A DNA stretch of 64,000 bases from Pelagerythrobacter marensis (GTDB taxonomy: Bacteria; Pseudomonadota; Alphaproteobacteria; Sphingomonadales; Sphingomonadaceae). The stretch is from contig NZ_CP144918.1 of NCBI RefSeq assembly GCF_036700095.1, forward strand, positions 311,001 through 375,000, in the 5' to 3' direction. A program made the position numbers and the translations under genes. Below the pieces are notes generated by a model that searched no databases, had not been told where the DNA came from, and was given only the letters and a program-made list of their open reading frames with translations. Below, in pieces: positions 48,053 through 55,652 of the stretch (positions within the stretch are counted from its first letter, which is position 1; each line of letters starts with the position of its first letter).

Positions 48053-49015
48053 ATGACGGCGGTCTACATCACGATCGACACCGAATATGCGGCCAGCCTG
48101 GCCTCGCGCGGGCGCGCGGAAAATTTCGCGCGCTCGATCGCGTGCGAGACGCCGGCCGGCCCGGCCGGCCTGTTCTACAAGATGCAGCTGATGGATCGTC
48201 ATGGGTTGAAGGGCGTGTTCTTCGTCGATCCCATGCCGGCCCTGCTGTGGGGCCGCGAAGCGATCGCGGATGTCGTCGGCCCGATCGTCGAGGCGGGCCA
48301 CGACGTCCAGCTGCACTGTCATACCGAATGGCTGGCGCTGGCCGGCGCCGCCAATCCCTTCGGCGGCCGGACGGGCCGGAACATCGCCGACTTCGCGTTC
48401 GATGATCAGTGCGCGATCCTCGACTGGGCGCGCGAGACCCTGATCGCGGCCGGCGCGCCGCCGCCGGTCGCCTTTCGCGCCGGCAACTACGGCGCCAGCG
48501 ACGACACGCTTCGGGCGCTGGCAGCGATCGGGTTGCGATACGACACCAGCCACACGCCGGGCATCGCCAACGGCGCCTGCCGCATTTCGCTGACACCGGA
48601 ACATCGCCGGCCGATGCGGCATTGCGGGATCGTCGAAGTCCCCGTCGGCTGCATCCGCACGTTCGGCGGCGCCCTGCGGCATGCGCAAGTGACGGCGATT
48701 TCCGCGCGCGAGATGCTCGCCGCGATCCGGCACGCGCGCGATCACGGACTGTCCAGTTTCACAATGGTCTCCCACAGCTTCGAACTGCTGTGCCGGGCGC
48801 GCGCGCGGATCAACCGCGTGGTGCGCCACCGGTTCGAACGGCTCTGCCGCGGGATCGCGGCGATGGCCGGGGTCGAGAGCGGCACTTACACGAGCCATCC
48901 CCCCCGCCCCTCCATCGTCAGGACCGCCCGCCCGGTCCTGCCGAGCGACCGGCTGCGCACCGGCCTGCGCCTGGCGGAGCAGATCGTGTCCAACGGCCTC
49001 TACGGCGCGCGATAG
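48053..49015 (+). CDS. NodB-like polysaccharide deacetylase (320 aa)
   Basis: The product shows carbohydrate-esterase-4 features: the catalytic-base motif TIDTEY near residue 7, LHCHTEW near residue 88 (HxxT-like), and FRAGNYGAS near residue 142. No signal peptide was seen, so it may act in the cytoplasm on a lipid-linked or nucleotide-linked sugar. The stop TAG overlaps the GTG start of the next gene by one base, indicating coupling. Together they look like a sugar or glycan modification pair. Confidence 0.85.
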   Translation: MTAVYITIDTEYAASLASRGRAENFARSIACETPAGPAGLFYKMQLMDRHGLKGVFFVDPMPALLWGREAIADVVGPIVEAGHDVQLHCHTEWLALAGAANPFGGRTGRNIADFAFDDQCAILDWARETLIAAGAPPPVAFRAGNYGASDDTLRALAAIGLRYDTSHTPGIANGACRISLTPEHRRPMRHCGIVEVPVGCIRTFGGALRHAQVTAISAREMLAAIRHARDHGLSSFTMVSHSFELLCRARARINRVVRHRFERLCRGIAAMAGVESGTYTSHPPRPSIVRTARPVLPSDRLRTGLRLAEQIVSNGLYGAR

Positions 49016-49926
49016 TGCTGCGCGAAACGCCAGTTCGCTTCGTCGTCGGCTCGCGTCAGCTGCTTGCGGTGCCGCGCCGGCTGCTGGTCGTGAACCATCC
49101 GCTCGATCGCCTTGTCGCCGGGCAGGCAGCGCCCCTGCCGGACCTGCCGCCCGATGCCGACGGATACCGGGTGCTTTCCGCCCCGGCCGCGACGGTCCCC
49201 CGCTTGCTCGCCGCGTGCCCCGACATGGTGCCGGGCGGTCTCCAGCGCTACCGCCGGCACTATATCGCGATGGAGGGCGGTTTCGAGCGCTACATGGCCG
49301 GCTTTTCGGGCAAGACCCGTTCGACCCTGCGGCGCAAGCAGCGCAAGTTTGCCGAGGCGGACGGCGGCCGCCTCGACATTCGCGAATATCGCGGAGCGGC
49401 GGGGCTGGACGAATTTCTCGCCGCCGCCCTGCCGCTCTCGCGCCGCACCTATCAGGGCAAGTATCTGGGCGCCGGGCTGCCGGAAGGGGCGGATGAGTTG
49501 CAGGCCCTGCACGTCGCGGCCGCCGAAGATCGCCTGCGCTGTTTCATCCTCTATCTCGAAGGAAAGCCGGCGAGCTATCTCTGCCTGCCGGTCGAGGGGC
49601 GCACGCTCGTCTATGCCTGGCTGGGATACGATCCCGAAACCGCGCATCTTTCGGCCGGCACGGTGTTGCAACTGGCCGCGCTGGAGCGCCTGTTTGCGGA
49701 AGACCGGTTCGACCTGTTCGATTTCACCGAAGGCGACGGCCCACACAAGGCGCTGTTCGGAACCGCCAGCATCGAAGCCGCGAGCTTCCTGCTGCTGCGC
49801 AAGCGCGCGACGAACCGCGTCCTGCTGGGCGCTCTGCGGATGTTCGACGATTCGGTCGCTGCCGGCAAGCGCATCGCCCAACGCAGCGGCGCGCTGGCCG
49901 GTGCGCGGCGGCTGCTCCGGGCCTAG
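49015..49926 (+). CDS. GNAT-family acyltransferase, FemAB/BioF2-like (303 aa)
   Basis: A GTG start at 49015 shares one base with the preceding stop (TAGTG). The 303-residue product has the Acetyltransf_6 pattern: a basic region FSGKTRSTLRRKQRKFAE at about residues 98-115, then GLPEGADELQALHVAAAEDRLRCFILYLEGKPASYLC, and the acyl-CoA site region LGYDPETAHLSAGTVLQLAALERLF. Such proteins acylate sugars or peptidyl/glycan substrates. Linkage to the deacetylase suggests a shared polysaccharide or cell-envelope substrate. Confidence 0.8.
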   Translation: MLRETPVRFVVGSRQLLAVPRRLLVVNHPLDRLVAGQAAPLPDLPPDADGYRVLSAPAATVPRLLAACPDMVPGGLQRYRRHYIAMEGGFERYMAGFSGKTRSTLRRKQRKFAEADGGRLDIREYRGAAGLDEFLAAALPLSRRTYQGKYLGAGLPEGADELQALHVAAAEDRLRCFILYLEGKPASYLCLPVEGRTLVYAWLGYDPETAHLSAGTVLQLAALERLFAEDRFDLFDFTEGDGPHKALFGTASIEAASFLLLRKRATNRVLLGALRMFDDSVAAGKRIAQRSGALAGARRLLRA

Positions 49927-49974
49927 AGCCGTTTTCAGCAAGGCTGAAGCGGCAGCGGCCCGCACCCGGCGATC

Positions 49975-50154
49975 CTATAGATCGACGGTCCGGTCCTGCT
50001 TCTCCTCCAGATCCTCGCGCAAGTCGCGCGCGCCGCGTTCGGACCGGCGGATCGATGCGCGGTTCGCGTTCCGGTTCCTGGCCCAGACGTAAATGGCCAC
50101 TGCGAGCAGCAGGATCGGTCCCACGATTACGGCCACGGCCCAGATATTGCCCAT
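49975..50154 (-). CDS. Small single-helix membrane protein (59 aa)
   Basis: This short minus-strand frame has an ATG at 50154 preceded by CGAGGAGCG at good spacing. The 59-residue product begins with a membrane helix at about residues 4-24 (VAVIVGPILLLAVAIYVWA) and continues with a charged cytoplasmic tail (RNRNANRASIRRSERGARD). Codon use is that of real genes: GC-rich third positions and a helix-then-charge layout. It lies just downstream of the rplA terminator. No function is known. Confidence 0.7.
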   Translation of the reverse strand: MGNIWAVAVIVGPILLLAVAIYVWARNRNANRASIRRSERGARDLREDLEEKQDRTVDL

Positions 50155-50220
50155 TGGTACGCTCCTCGAAAGCTATACTACCGGCAACGCCCGGCCGCGG
50201 CGATCTTTCCGTTCCTGCAT

Positions 50221-50257
50221 AGGAAAGGGGCCGGGAAGATCGCTCCTCCCGGCCCCC
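50221..50257 (-). terminator. Rho-independent terminator of the rplK-rplA transcript
   Basis: On the minus strand a 10-bp stem GGGGCCGGGA/TCCCGGCCCC (loop of 10 bases) is followed by TTTCCT. It starts about 25 bases downstream of the rplA stop and marks the end of the ribosomal transcript, so rplJ and rplL are not part of it. Confidence 0.8.
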
Positions 50258-50281
50258 TGCCGTTCGTTCGGTGATGCAGGT

Positions 50282-50977
50282 TCAGGCGCCTTCGACTTCG
50301 CTCAGGTCGAGCTTGAGGCCCGGGCCCATCGTGCTGGTCAGCGAAACCTTGCGCACGTACTTGCCCTTCGCGCCGCTCGGCTTGGCCTTCACCACCGCAT
50401 CGGTCAGCGCCTTGAAGTTCTTCTTCAGGTCCTCGTCCTTGAACGAGAGCTTGCCGATGCCCGAATGGATAATGCCCTGCTTCTCCACGCGGAATTCGAC
50501 CTGTCCGCCCTTGGCGTCCTTCACGGCCTGCTCCACGTTCGGCGTCACGGTGCCGAGCTTGGGGTTCGGCATCAGCCCCTTGGGGCCGAGCAGCTTGCCG
50601 AGCCGGCCGACCACGCCCATCATGTCGGGCGTGGCGATCACGCGGTCATAGTCGAGGTTGCCGTTCTGCATGTCTTCCATCAGGTCCTCGGCACCGACTT
50701 TGTCGGCCCCGGCCGCCGCCGCCTTCTCGGCATTGTCGCCGCGCGCGAAGACCGCGACCTTGACGTCCTTGCCCGTGCCCGAAGGCAGCGAGACCATGCC
50801 GCGCACCATCTGGTCTGCGTGGCGCGGATCGACGCCGAGGTTCATCGCGACCTCGACCGTCTCGTCGAACTTCTTGCTCGCGAACCGGCGCAGCGTGGCC
50901 AGGGCCTCGTCGACGCCGTAGAGCTTCTCGCCGTCGAGTTCGGCGAGCGTCTTCTGCTTCTTGGTCAGCTTTGCCAT
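50282..50977 (-). CDS. rplA: 50S ribosomal protein L1
   Basis: The 231-residue product is full-length L1, with the family segments [27 protein letters not shown] and [16 protein letters not shown]1 forms the mobile L1 stalk next to the ribosomal E site and in bacteria can repress its own mRNA. It lies four bases downstream of rplK. Unusually, rplJ and rplL do not follow; a terminator and a small membrane-protein gene do. Confidence 0.97.
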   Translation of the reverse strand: MAKLTKKQKTLAELDGEKLYGVDEALATLRRFASKKFDETVEVAMNLGVDPRHADQMVRGMVSLPSGTGKDVKVAVFARGDNAEKAAAAGADKVGAEDLMEDMQNGNLDYDRVIATPDMMGVVGRLGKLLGPKGLMPNPKLGTVTPNVEQAVKDAKGGQVEFRVEKQGIIHSGIGKLSFKDEDLKKNFKALTDAVVKAKPSGAKGKYVRKVSLTSTMGPGLKLDLSEVEGA

Positions 50978-50981
50978 CGGA

Positions 50982-51413
50982 TCAGCCCTCCACCACTTCG
51001 AGGCCCATCGAACGCGCGGAGCCTTCGATGATCTTGGTCGCCTGATCGATGTCGTTCGCGTTCAGGTCCTTCATCTTCGTCTCGGCGATCTCGGCCAGCT
51101 GCGAGCGCTTGATCGTCCCGACCGAAACCTTGCCCGGTTCCTTCGAACCCGACTTGAGCTTGGCCGCGCGCTTGATCAGGAAGCTCGCAGGCGGGGTCTT
51201 GGTGACGAAGCTGAACGAGCGATCCGCATAGACCGTGATGATGGTCGGGATCGGCATGTTCTTTTCCATGTCCTGCGTAGCGGCATTGAACGCCTTGCAG
51301 AATTCCATGATGTTGACGCCGCGCTGGCCCAGCGCGGGGCCGATCGGCGGGCTGGGGTTGGCAACGCCAGCCGGCACCTGCAGCTTGATATAGCCGTCGA
51401 TTTTCTTGGCCAC
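50982..51413 (-). CDS. rplK: 50S ribosomal protein L11
   Basis: The 143-residue product is full-length L11 ([34 protein letters not shown] near the N-terminus). It uses a GTG start with a perfect AAGGAGG eight bases upstream. L11 binds the 23S rRNA GTPase-associated centre and is a target of thiopeptides and of RelA signalling. It is followed by rplA; nusG lies upstream across 228 bases in which no gene was recognised. Confidence 0.97.
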   Translation of the reverse strand: MAKKIDGYIKLQVPAGVANPSPPIGPALGQRGVNIMEFCKAFNAATQDMEKNMPIPTIITVYADRSFSFVTKTPPASFLIKRAAKLKSGSKEPGKVSVGTIKRSQLAEIAETKMKDLNANDIDQATKIIEGSARSMGLEVVEG

Positions 51414-51641
51414 GGGTGGCCTCCTTTCTCACTGTCGCTCCGGCCGAGACCGAAGCTCATGGTAAGCGGTCAAGCAGCCTGCCCCGACGCCGGGAATGCA
51501 GGCCTTCCGCACGGGTTTCTCTGTTCGCCCGGGAATCGGGCCGATCAGCGAAGGCGCGCCGATAGGGGCAAATGCTTCGGAATTCAACTCATCGATAGAC
51601 GGCAGGCCGCTGGACGCCCGGAGGGAACGGCCCCTTCGGGC

Positions 51642-52178
51642 TCACTTCACCAGTTCGACCTGCTCGAAATCGAGTTCCACCGGGGTCGCGCGGCCGAAGA
51701 TCGACACGCTGACCTTGACCTTCTGCTTGTCGAAATCGAGTTCTTCCACCACGCCGTTGAAGCTGGCGAACGGCCCGTCGAGCACTTTGACCTGATCGCC
51801 GATCTCGTAATCGACGCTGATATCCTTCTTGGGCGCGGATTTCGCTTCCTCGACCCCGCCGAAATAGCGCGCCGCCTCTTTCTCCGAAATCGGCTGCGGC
51901 TTGTTGTTCGACCCCAGGAAGCCGGTCACTTTCGGCGTGTTCTTGACCAGGTGATAGACATCGTCGGTCATCTTCAGCTTGGCGAGGACATAGCCGGGCA
52001 TGAACTTGCGTTCGACCTGGACCTTCTTGCCCCGCTTCAGCTCGGTCACCGTCTCGGTCGGGACCTGCACTTCCTCCACGGCTTCGGACAGCCCCAGCCG
52101 CTCGGCTTCGGCGATGATCGCATCGCGCACCTTGTTCTCGAAGCCCGAATAGGCGTGAATGATGTACCAGCGAGCCAT
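51642..52178 (-). CDS. nusG: Transcription termination/antitermination protein NusG
   Basis: From the ATG at 52178 the product is 178 residues, the usual NusG length. The N-terminal NGN domain begins ARWYIIHAYSGFENKV and contains KKVQVERKFMPGYVLAKLKM; the C-terminal KOW domain has GDQVKVLDGPFASFNGVVEELDFDKQKVKVSV. NusG couples RNA polymerase to ribosomes and Rho. It lies downstream of secE, the canonical order. Confidence 0.97.
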   Translation of the reverse strand: MARWYIIHAYSGFENKVRDAIIAEAERLGLSEAVEEVQVPTETVTELKRGKKVQVERKFMPGYVLAKLKMTDDVYHLVKNTPKVTGFLGSNNKPQPISEKEAARYFGGVEEAKSAPKKDISVDYEIGDQVKVLDGPFASFNGVVEELDFDKQKVKVSVSIFGRATPVELDFEQVELVK

Positions 52179-52210
52179 TGTGATCCTTAGTCTAGTCTTT
52201 GGCGCCCGAA

Positions 52211-52405
52211 TCAGGCCAGCGTCAGCAGCCAGCGCACGACGGCGCCGAATGCCGAATCGATCCCCAGGAAGAACAGCGAGAGAATCACGACCATGATGCC
52301 GACGAAGATCGCCGTGCGGACGGTCTCCTCGCGCGTCGGCCAGACCACCTTGCTGCCCTCGCTGCGGACCTGGCGGATGAATTCTCCGGGATTGGTCTTG
52401 GCCAT
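52211..52405 (-). CDS. secE: Preprotein translocase subunit SecE
   Basis: The 64-residue product has a short cytoplasmic helix (NPGEFIRQVRSEGSKVVWPTREET, the conserved RxExxKVxWPxxxE pattern) and one membrane segment at about residues 36-58. SecE stabilises SecY in the translocon. It is the first gene of the secE-nusG-rplK-rplA group. No tRNA-Trp or tuf gene was seen upstream within the intergenic region. Confidence 0.95.
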   Translation of the reverse strand: MAKTNPGEFIRQVRSEGSKVVWPTREETVRTAIFVGIMVVILSLFFLGIDSAFGAVVRWLLTLA

Positions 52406-52462
52406 CTGCTCGTTTCCTGCCTGGTAGAACCTGTCTCGCCTTCCGGGATGGGGCCATCGCCG

Positions 52463-52480
52463 CCCCGGATCAAGTCCGGG
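52463..52480. repeat. Short copy of the GATC-centred hairpin repeat
   Basis: The sequence CCCCGGATCAAGTCCGGG is a small hairpin (CCCGGA/TCCGGG) that matches the core of the 45428-45514 inverted repeat. It lies about 60 bases upstream of secE, where it could influence the secE promoter, or it may just be a relic of the same repeat family. Confidence 0.5.
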
Positions 52481-52662
52481 AAGGGCTGGCGAAAGCTCCG
52501 ATGTCGGAAAGCGCGGTCGCATTTAGGCGCCGCGCGGCACAAAAGCAAGGCGGCGCACGTAGAGGTTGGGAACGGTTGCAAACGAAACTTAAGACTGGCC
52601 TTGCACGCGCCGCGCCTCTAGCGTGCCGGTCATACAAGGGACGTTTGAGGGGAATATTGCGA

Positions 52663-54201
52663 ATGGCGACGAGCCAGGCACTCACGCTGGGCGAACGACT
52701 GGTGCAGCCGGTCACCAACGTATCGGATTTCATCTGGGGGGGCACCTGGAACGGAGAGCAGCTGATACCGATCCCGCCGCTGGCGGTGATCCTGCTGGGC
52801 ATCGGCCTGTGGATCATGATCGGCCTGCGCTTCTATCCGATCGTCAAGCTGGGCGCCGCCGTGCGCGGGCTGTTCGCCGGCCGGAAAAGCGCCGGATCGG
52901 GTGAGATCAGCCCGTTCGCCGCGCTGTCGACCGCGCTGTCGGGCCAGGTCGGCACCGGCAACCTCGCCGGCGTCGCGACGGCAATCGCCCTGGGCGGGCC
53001 CGGCGCGGTGTTCTGGATGTGGATCACCGCCTTGTTCGGCATGGCGCTGGCATTCGCGGAAGGGAGCCTCGCGATCCGTTACCGCGAGACGACGTCCGAC
53101 GGCGTCCGACGCGGCGGCCCGATGAGCTATATCATGCTCGGCCTCGGCCCCAAGTGGACCTGGCTCGCCATCGTCTTCTGTCTCGGCACGCTGTTCTCGG
53201 CCCTGGTGACGGGCAATTCGATCCAGGCCAACGAGGTCGCCAGCGGCCTTAACGAGCTGTTCGGATTCGAACGCTGGCTGGGCGGCCTGATCGTCGCGAT
53301 CGCGGTCTTCGTCGTCATTATCGGCGGAATCCGGTCGATCGGCAACGTGGCGGAGAAGGTCGTGCCGTTCATGGCGGCCACTTATCTTCTGATGGCGATC
53401 ACCGCGCTGATCCTCAACTTCGGCGACCTGCCCGAAACCTTCGGCCGGATCTTCGCCGGGGCGTTCAATTTCCAGAGCGCGAGCGGCGGTTTCGCCGGGG
53501 CGGCGATCATTCTGGCGATCCGTGCCGGCGTCGCGCGCGGCCTGTTCTCGAACGAGGCGGGACAAGGCTCCACGCCGATCGCGCACGCCGTCGCGCAGAC
53601 CGACGATCCCGAACAGCAGGGGCGCATGGCGATGCTGGGCACGTTCATCGATACGATCGTGATCTGCACCATGACCGCGCTGGTGATCCTGACCGTGCAG
53701 GGCGACTTCACCTATCAGGGCCAGCCGGTCGATCACGTATGGCAATCGGACCTCGGCACCACGGCGATGTCCGGCTTCGTCACCACCTCGGGCGCCTTTG
53801 CCGCGGCCTTCCCGTTCGAAATCGCCTCGATCCCGCTCGGCACGCTGGTGGCCAGCGTCGCGCTGATCCTGTTCGTGTTCACCACGCTGCTCACCTGGTC
53901 CTACTACGGCGAGCGGGCGATCACCTTCATCTACGACCGCTTTCCGGGCTCGACCCGGGGCGGCGAGAAAGTGCTGCACGTGATCTGGCGCGTCATCTGG
54001 TGCGTCGCCATCTTCATCGGCGCGACCCAGCCTTCGCAGCTCGTCTGGCGCCTTGGCGACATTTCGAACGCCACGATGGTGCTTCCCAACCTTCTTGCCC
54101 TCGTGCTGCTGTCGGGCGTGGTGTTCAGGCTGGCCCGCGGCGAACGCGACGCGGGGCGGGACTTCCATCGCGAAACGCACGAAGAACCCGAAGAATACTG
54201 A
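52663..54201 (+). CDS. Sodium:alanine/glycine symporter (AGCS family, 512 aa)
   Basis: The start at 52663 (MATSQALTLGERL) is preceded by GAGGGGAA; the longer frame upstream has no ribosome binding site. The 512-residue product has about 11 membrane segments and the AGCS features STALSGQVGTGNLAGVATAIALGGPGAVFWMW and RRGGPMSYIMLGLGPKW, plus GLFSNEAGQGSTPIAHAVAQ. It would import alanine or glycine (in some members D-alanine) with sodium. It stands alone, divergent from secE. A D-amino-acid locus begins about 0.5 kb downstream, so a functional link is possible. Confidence 0.94.
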   Translation: MATSQALTLGERLVQPVTNVSDFIWGGTWNGEQLIPIPPLAVILLGIGLWIMIGLRFYPIVKLGAAVRGLFAGRKSAGSGEISPFAALSTALSGQVGTGNLAGVATAIALGGPGAVFWMWITALFGMALAFAEGSLAIRYRETTSDGVRRGGPMSYIMLGLGPKWTWLAIVFCLGTLFSALVTGNSIQANEVASGLNELFGFERWLGGLIVAIAVFVVIIGGIRSIGNVAEKVVPFMAATYLLMAITALILNFGDLPETFGRIFAGAFNFQSASGGFAGAAIILAIRAGVARGLFSNEAGQGSTPIAHAVAQTDDPEQQGRMAMLGTFIDTIVICTMTALVILTVQGDFTYQGQPVDHVWQSDLGTTAMSGFVTTSGAFAAAFPFEIASIPLGTLVASVALILFVFTTLLTWSYYGERAITFIYDRFPGSTRGGEKVLHVIWRVIWCVAIFIGATQPSQLVWRLGDISNATMVLPNLLALVLLSGVVFRLARGERDAGRDFHRETHEEPEEY

Positions 54202-54234
54202 CGGCTTTCGCAAACGAACTTCGCCAACGAACAA

Positions 54235-54265
54235 GGGGCCGGCCGCCTTGGCGGCAGCCGGCCCC
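54235..54265 (-). terminator. Terminator between the symporter and the 49-residue gene
   Basis: A 9-bp stem GGGGCCGGC/GCCGGCCCC is extended by an inner GCC/GGC pairing. On the minus strand it is followed by TTGTTCGTT, so it best serves the 49-residue minus-strand gene, which ends 15 bases away, but the stem may also stop the convergent symporter transcript. Confidence 0.7.
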
Positions 54266-54279
54266 CGTTCCCGATCGCG

Positions 54280-54429
54280 TCAGCGTAGCCCGAACAGGCG
54301 GGCGAGAAATCCGGGCTCTTCCATCGGCTGGATCGGCCCGTGCGTCATGAAGCGCAGCGTGGCGTCGCGGTACGGGCGGGGTTGAATCCACCCGTCCGGA
54401 CGACTGCTGCGGAAGGAATAGCTCGACAT
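54280..54429 (-). CDS. Small hypothetical protein (49 aa)
   Basis: A short minus-strand frame starts at 54429 with an excellent ribosome binding site (GGAGGAGAACCC directly upstream). The 49-residue product is soluble, with RSSRPDGWIQPRPYRDAT near the N-terminus and an amphipathic C-terminal helix (EPGFLARLFGLR). It ends at a terminator hairpin. No family was recognised; the strong start signal and terminator make it a credible gene. Confidence 0.65.
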   Translation of the reverse strand: MSSYSFRSSRPDGWIQPRPYRDATLRFMTHGPIQPMEEPGFLARLFGLR

Positions 54430-54701
54430 GGGTTCTCCTCCATGAACTTACACTTTCCTCCGTCCATCCCGCACAACGCACGTCTCGTCGCGCGGGTTCC
54501 CGGCAAATGCCGCTCGGTATCGTTGGGAGCCGGGGACGGGAAACCTCCGATCCGTCCGCACGGCGAACCGCTACGGGCCCCGGGCGGTTCCCCAGCCGCC
54601 GTCCCCGCGGTGCGGCAAAGGCACGGCTGGCGCCCCGTTTGTCCGGGCGAAAAAGCCGCAGGCGGACTGGTCGCCGTTCCGCGCCTTGCTATGGGCATGT
54701 C

Positions 54702-55583
54702 ATGAAGCTTCGCCACATCGAGATATTCCACGCCGTCTACGTGAACCGAACCGTCAGCGCGGCCGCCCGCGCGCTCAACGTTTCGCAGCCGGCGGTCACC
54801 AAGACGCTCAAACATGCCGAGCAGCTGCTCGGCTTTGCGCTGTTCGATCGCCGCGGCGGACGGCTGGTGCCGACAGACGATGCTCACGCCATTTTCGCCG
54901 AAGTGGCGCAGATCCATACGCAGGTGGCGTCGCTGCGCCAGACGACGCGCAACCTGCGCCACGGCACCGGCTCGCTGCGGGTATCGGTCCTGCCCTCGCT
55001 CGCGCTCGACGTGCTGCCGCGCGCAGTGGCCATGTTCTCGCGCCAGCACCCCGAAGTCCACTTCGATCTCCAGACCGTCCATCACGACGGCATCGCGCGC
55101 GTTCTCTACGAACGCGAGGCGGACATCGTCGTCGCGTTCAAGGGGCCGCCGGGGCTGCCGCTGATTTCGGAATGGTTGGGCGAAGGCGAACTGGGGCTGC
55201 TCTATCGGCCTGCCGACCTGCCCGACGCGCCGCCGCGCATTCCGCTGGAGATGGTGCAGGATCGCCGCTTCATCAGTCTCATCGAAAGCGGGCCGATCGG
55301 CGAGCTGCTGAGGGGTGAACTGGACCGCACGAACATCGAACTGCACGAGGCCGCATCGGCGCGGACGTTCTATATCGGATCGGCCCTGGTGCGCGAAGGA
55401 CTGGGCATGGCGGTGCTGGACAATTTCACCGCGCAGGCCGCCACGAGCGAGGAGGTCGCGTTTCGTCCCTTGAAACCGGCGCTGGCGTTCGACGTCTATG
55501 CCATGACGCTGGAAAGCCGCCCCTTCTCGCACGGGGCCAGGGAGTTTCTGGATATCTTCAGGACCTGCCTCGACGCTGCCTGA
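54702..55583 (+). CDS. LysR-type transcriptional regulator (293 aa)
   Basis: The 293-residue product starts MKLRHIEIFHAVYVNRTVSA and has the LysR winged helix-turn-helix at residues 1-60 (SAAARALNVSQPAVTKTLKHAEQLLGFALFDR). The C-terminal half is an effector-binding periplasmic-protein-like domain (residues 90-290). It faces the TonB receptor/D-aminoacylase/dgc cluster convergently, so it may regulate that cluster in trans. The effector is unknown but could be a D-amino acid. No LysR-type T-N11-A site was identified in front of the target genes. Confidence 0.9.
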   Translation: MKLRHIEIFHAVYVNRTVSAAARALNVSQPAVTKTLKHAEQLLGFALFDRRGGRLVPTDDAHAIFAEVAQIHTQVASLRQTTRNLRHGTGSLRVSVLPSLALDVLPRAVAMFSRQHPEVHFDLQTVHHDGIARVLYEREADIVVAFKGPPGLPLISEWLGEGELGLLYRPADLPDAPPRIPLEMVQDRRFISLIESGPIGELLRGELDRTNIELHEAASARTFYIGSALVREGLGMAVLDNFTAQAATSEEVAFRPLKPALAFDVYAMTLESRPFSHGAREFLDIFRTCLDAA

Positions 55584-55594
55584 GCCGCACAGCC

Positions 55595-55630
55595 GACAAG
55601 AAAGACGGGAGCAGCCTCGGCCGCTCCCGC
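55595..55630 (-). terminator. Terminator downstream of the TonB receptor gene
   Basis: The stem CGGGAGC/GCTCCCG (10-base loop) at 55607-55630 is followed on the minus strand by TCTTTCTTGTC. It lies between two convergent genes, the LysR regulator and the TonB receptor, and closes the minus-strand D-amino-acid transcript. Confidence 0.7.
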
Positions 55631-55652
55631 AGGCAGGGTGAAACGGGACCGG

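Noticed and set aside
51414-51641. Weak hairpin after nusG (GCCC/GGGC with loop GAAG) as a terminator
   Set aside because: The stem is only 4 bp with no T-run; probably read-through into rplK.
52406-52662. tRNA-Trp gene upstream of secE, as in many relatives
   Set aside because: No cloverleaf with a CCA anticodon arm or T-loop GGTTCRA could be found.
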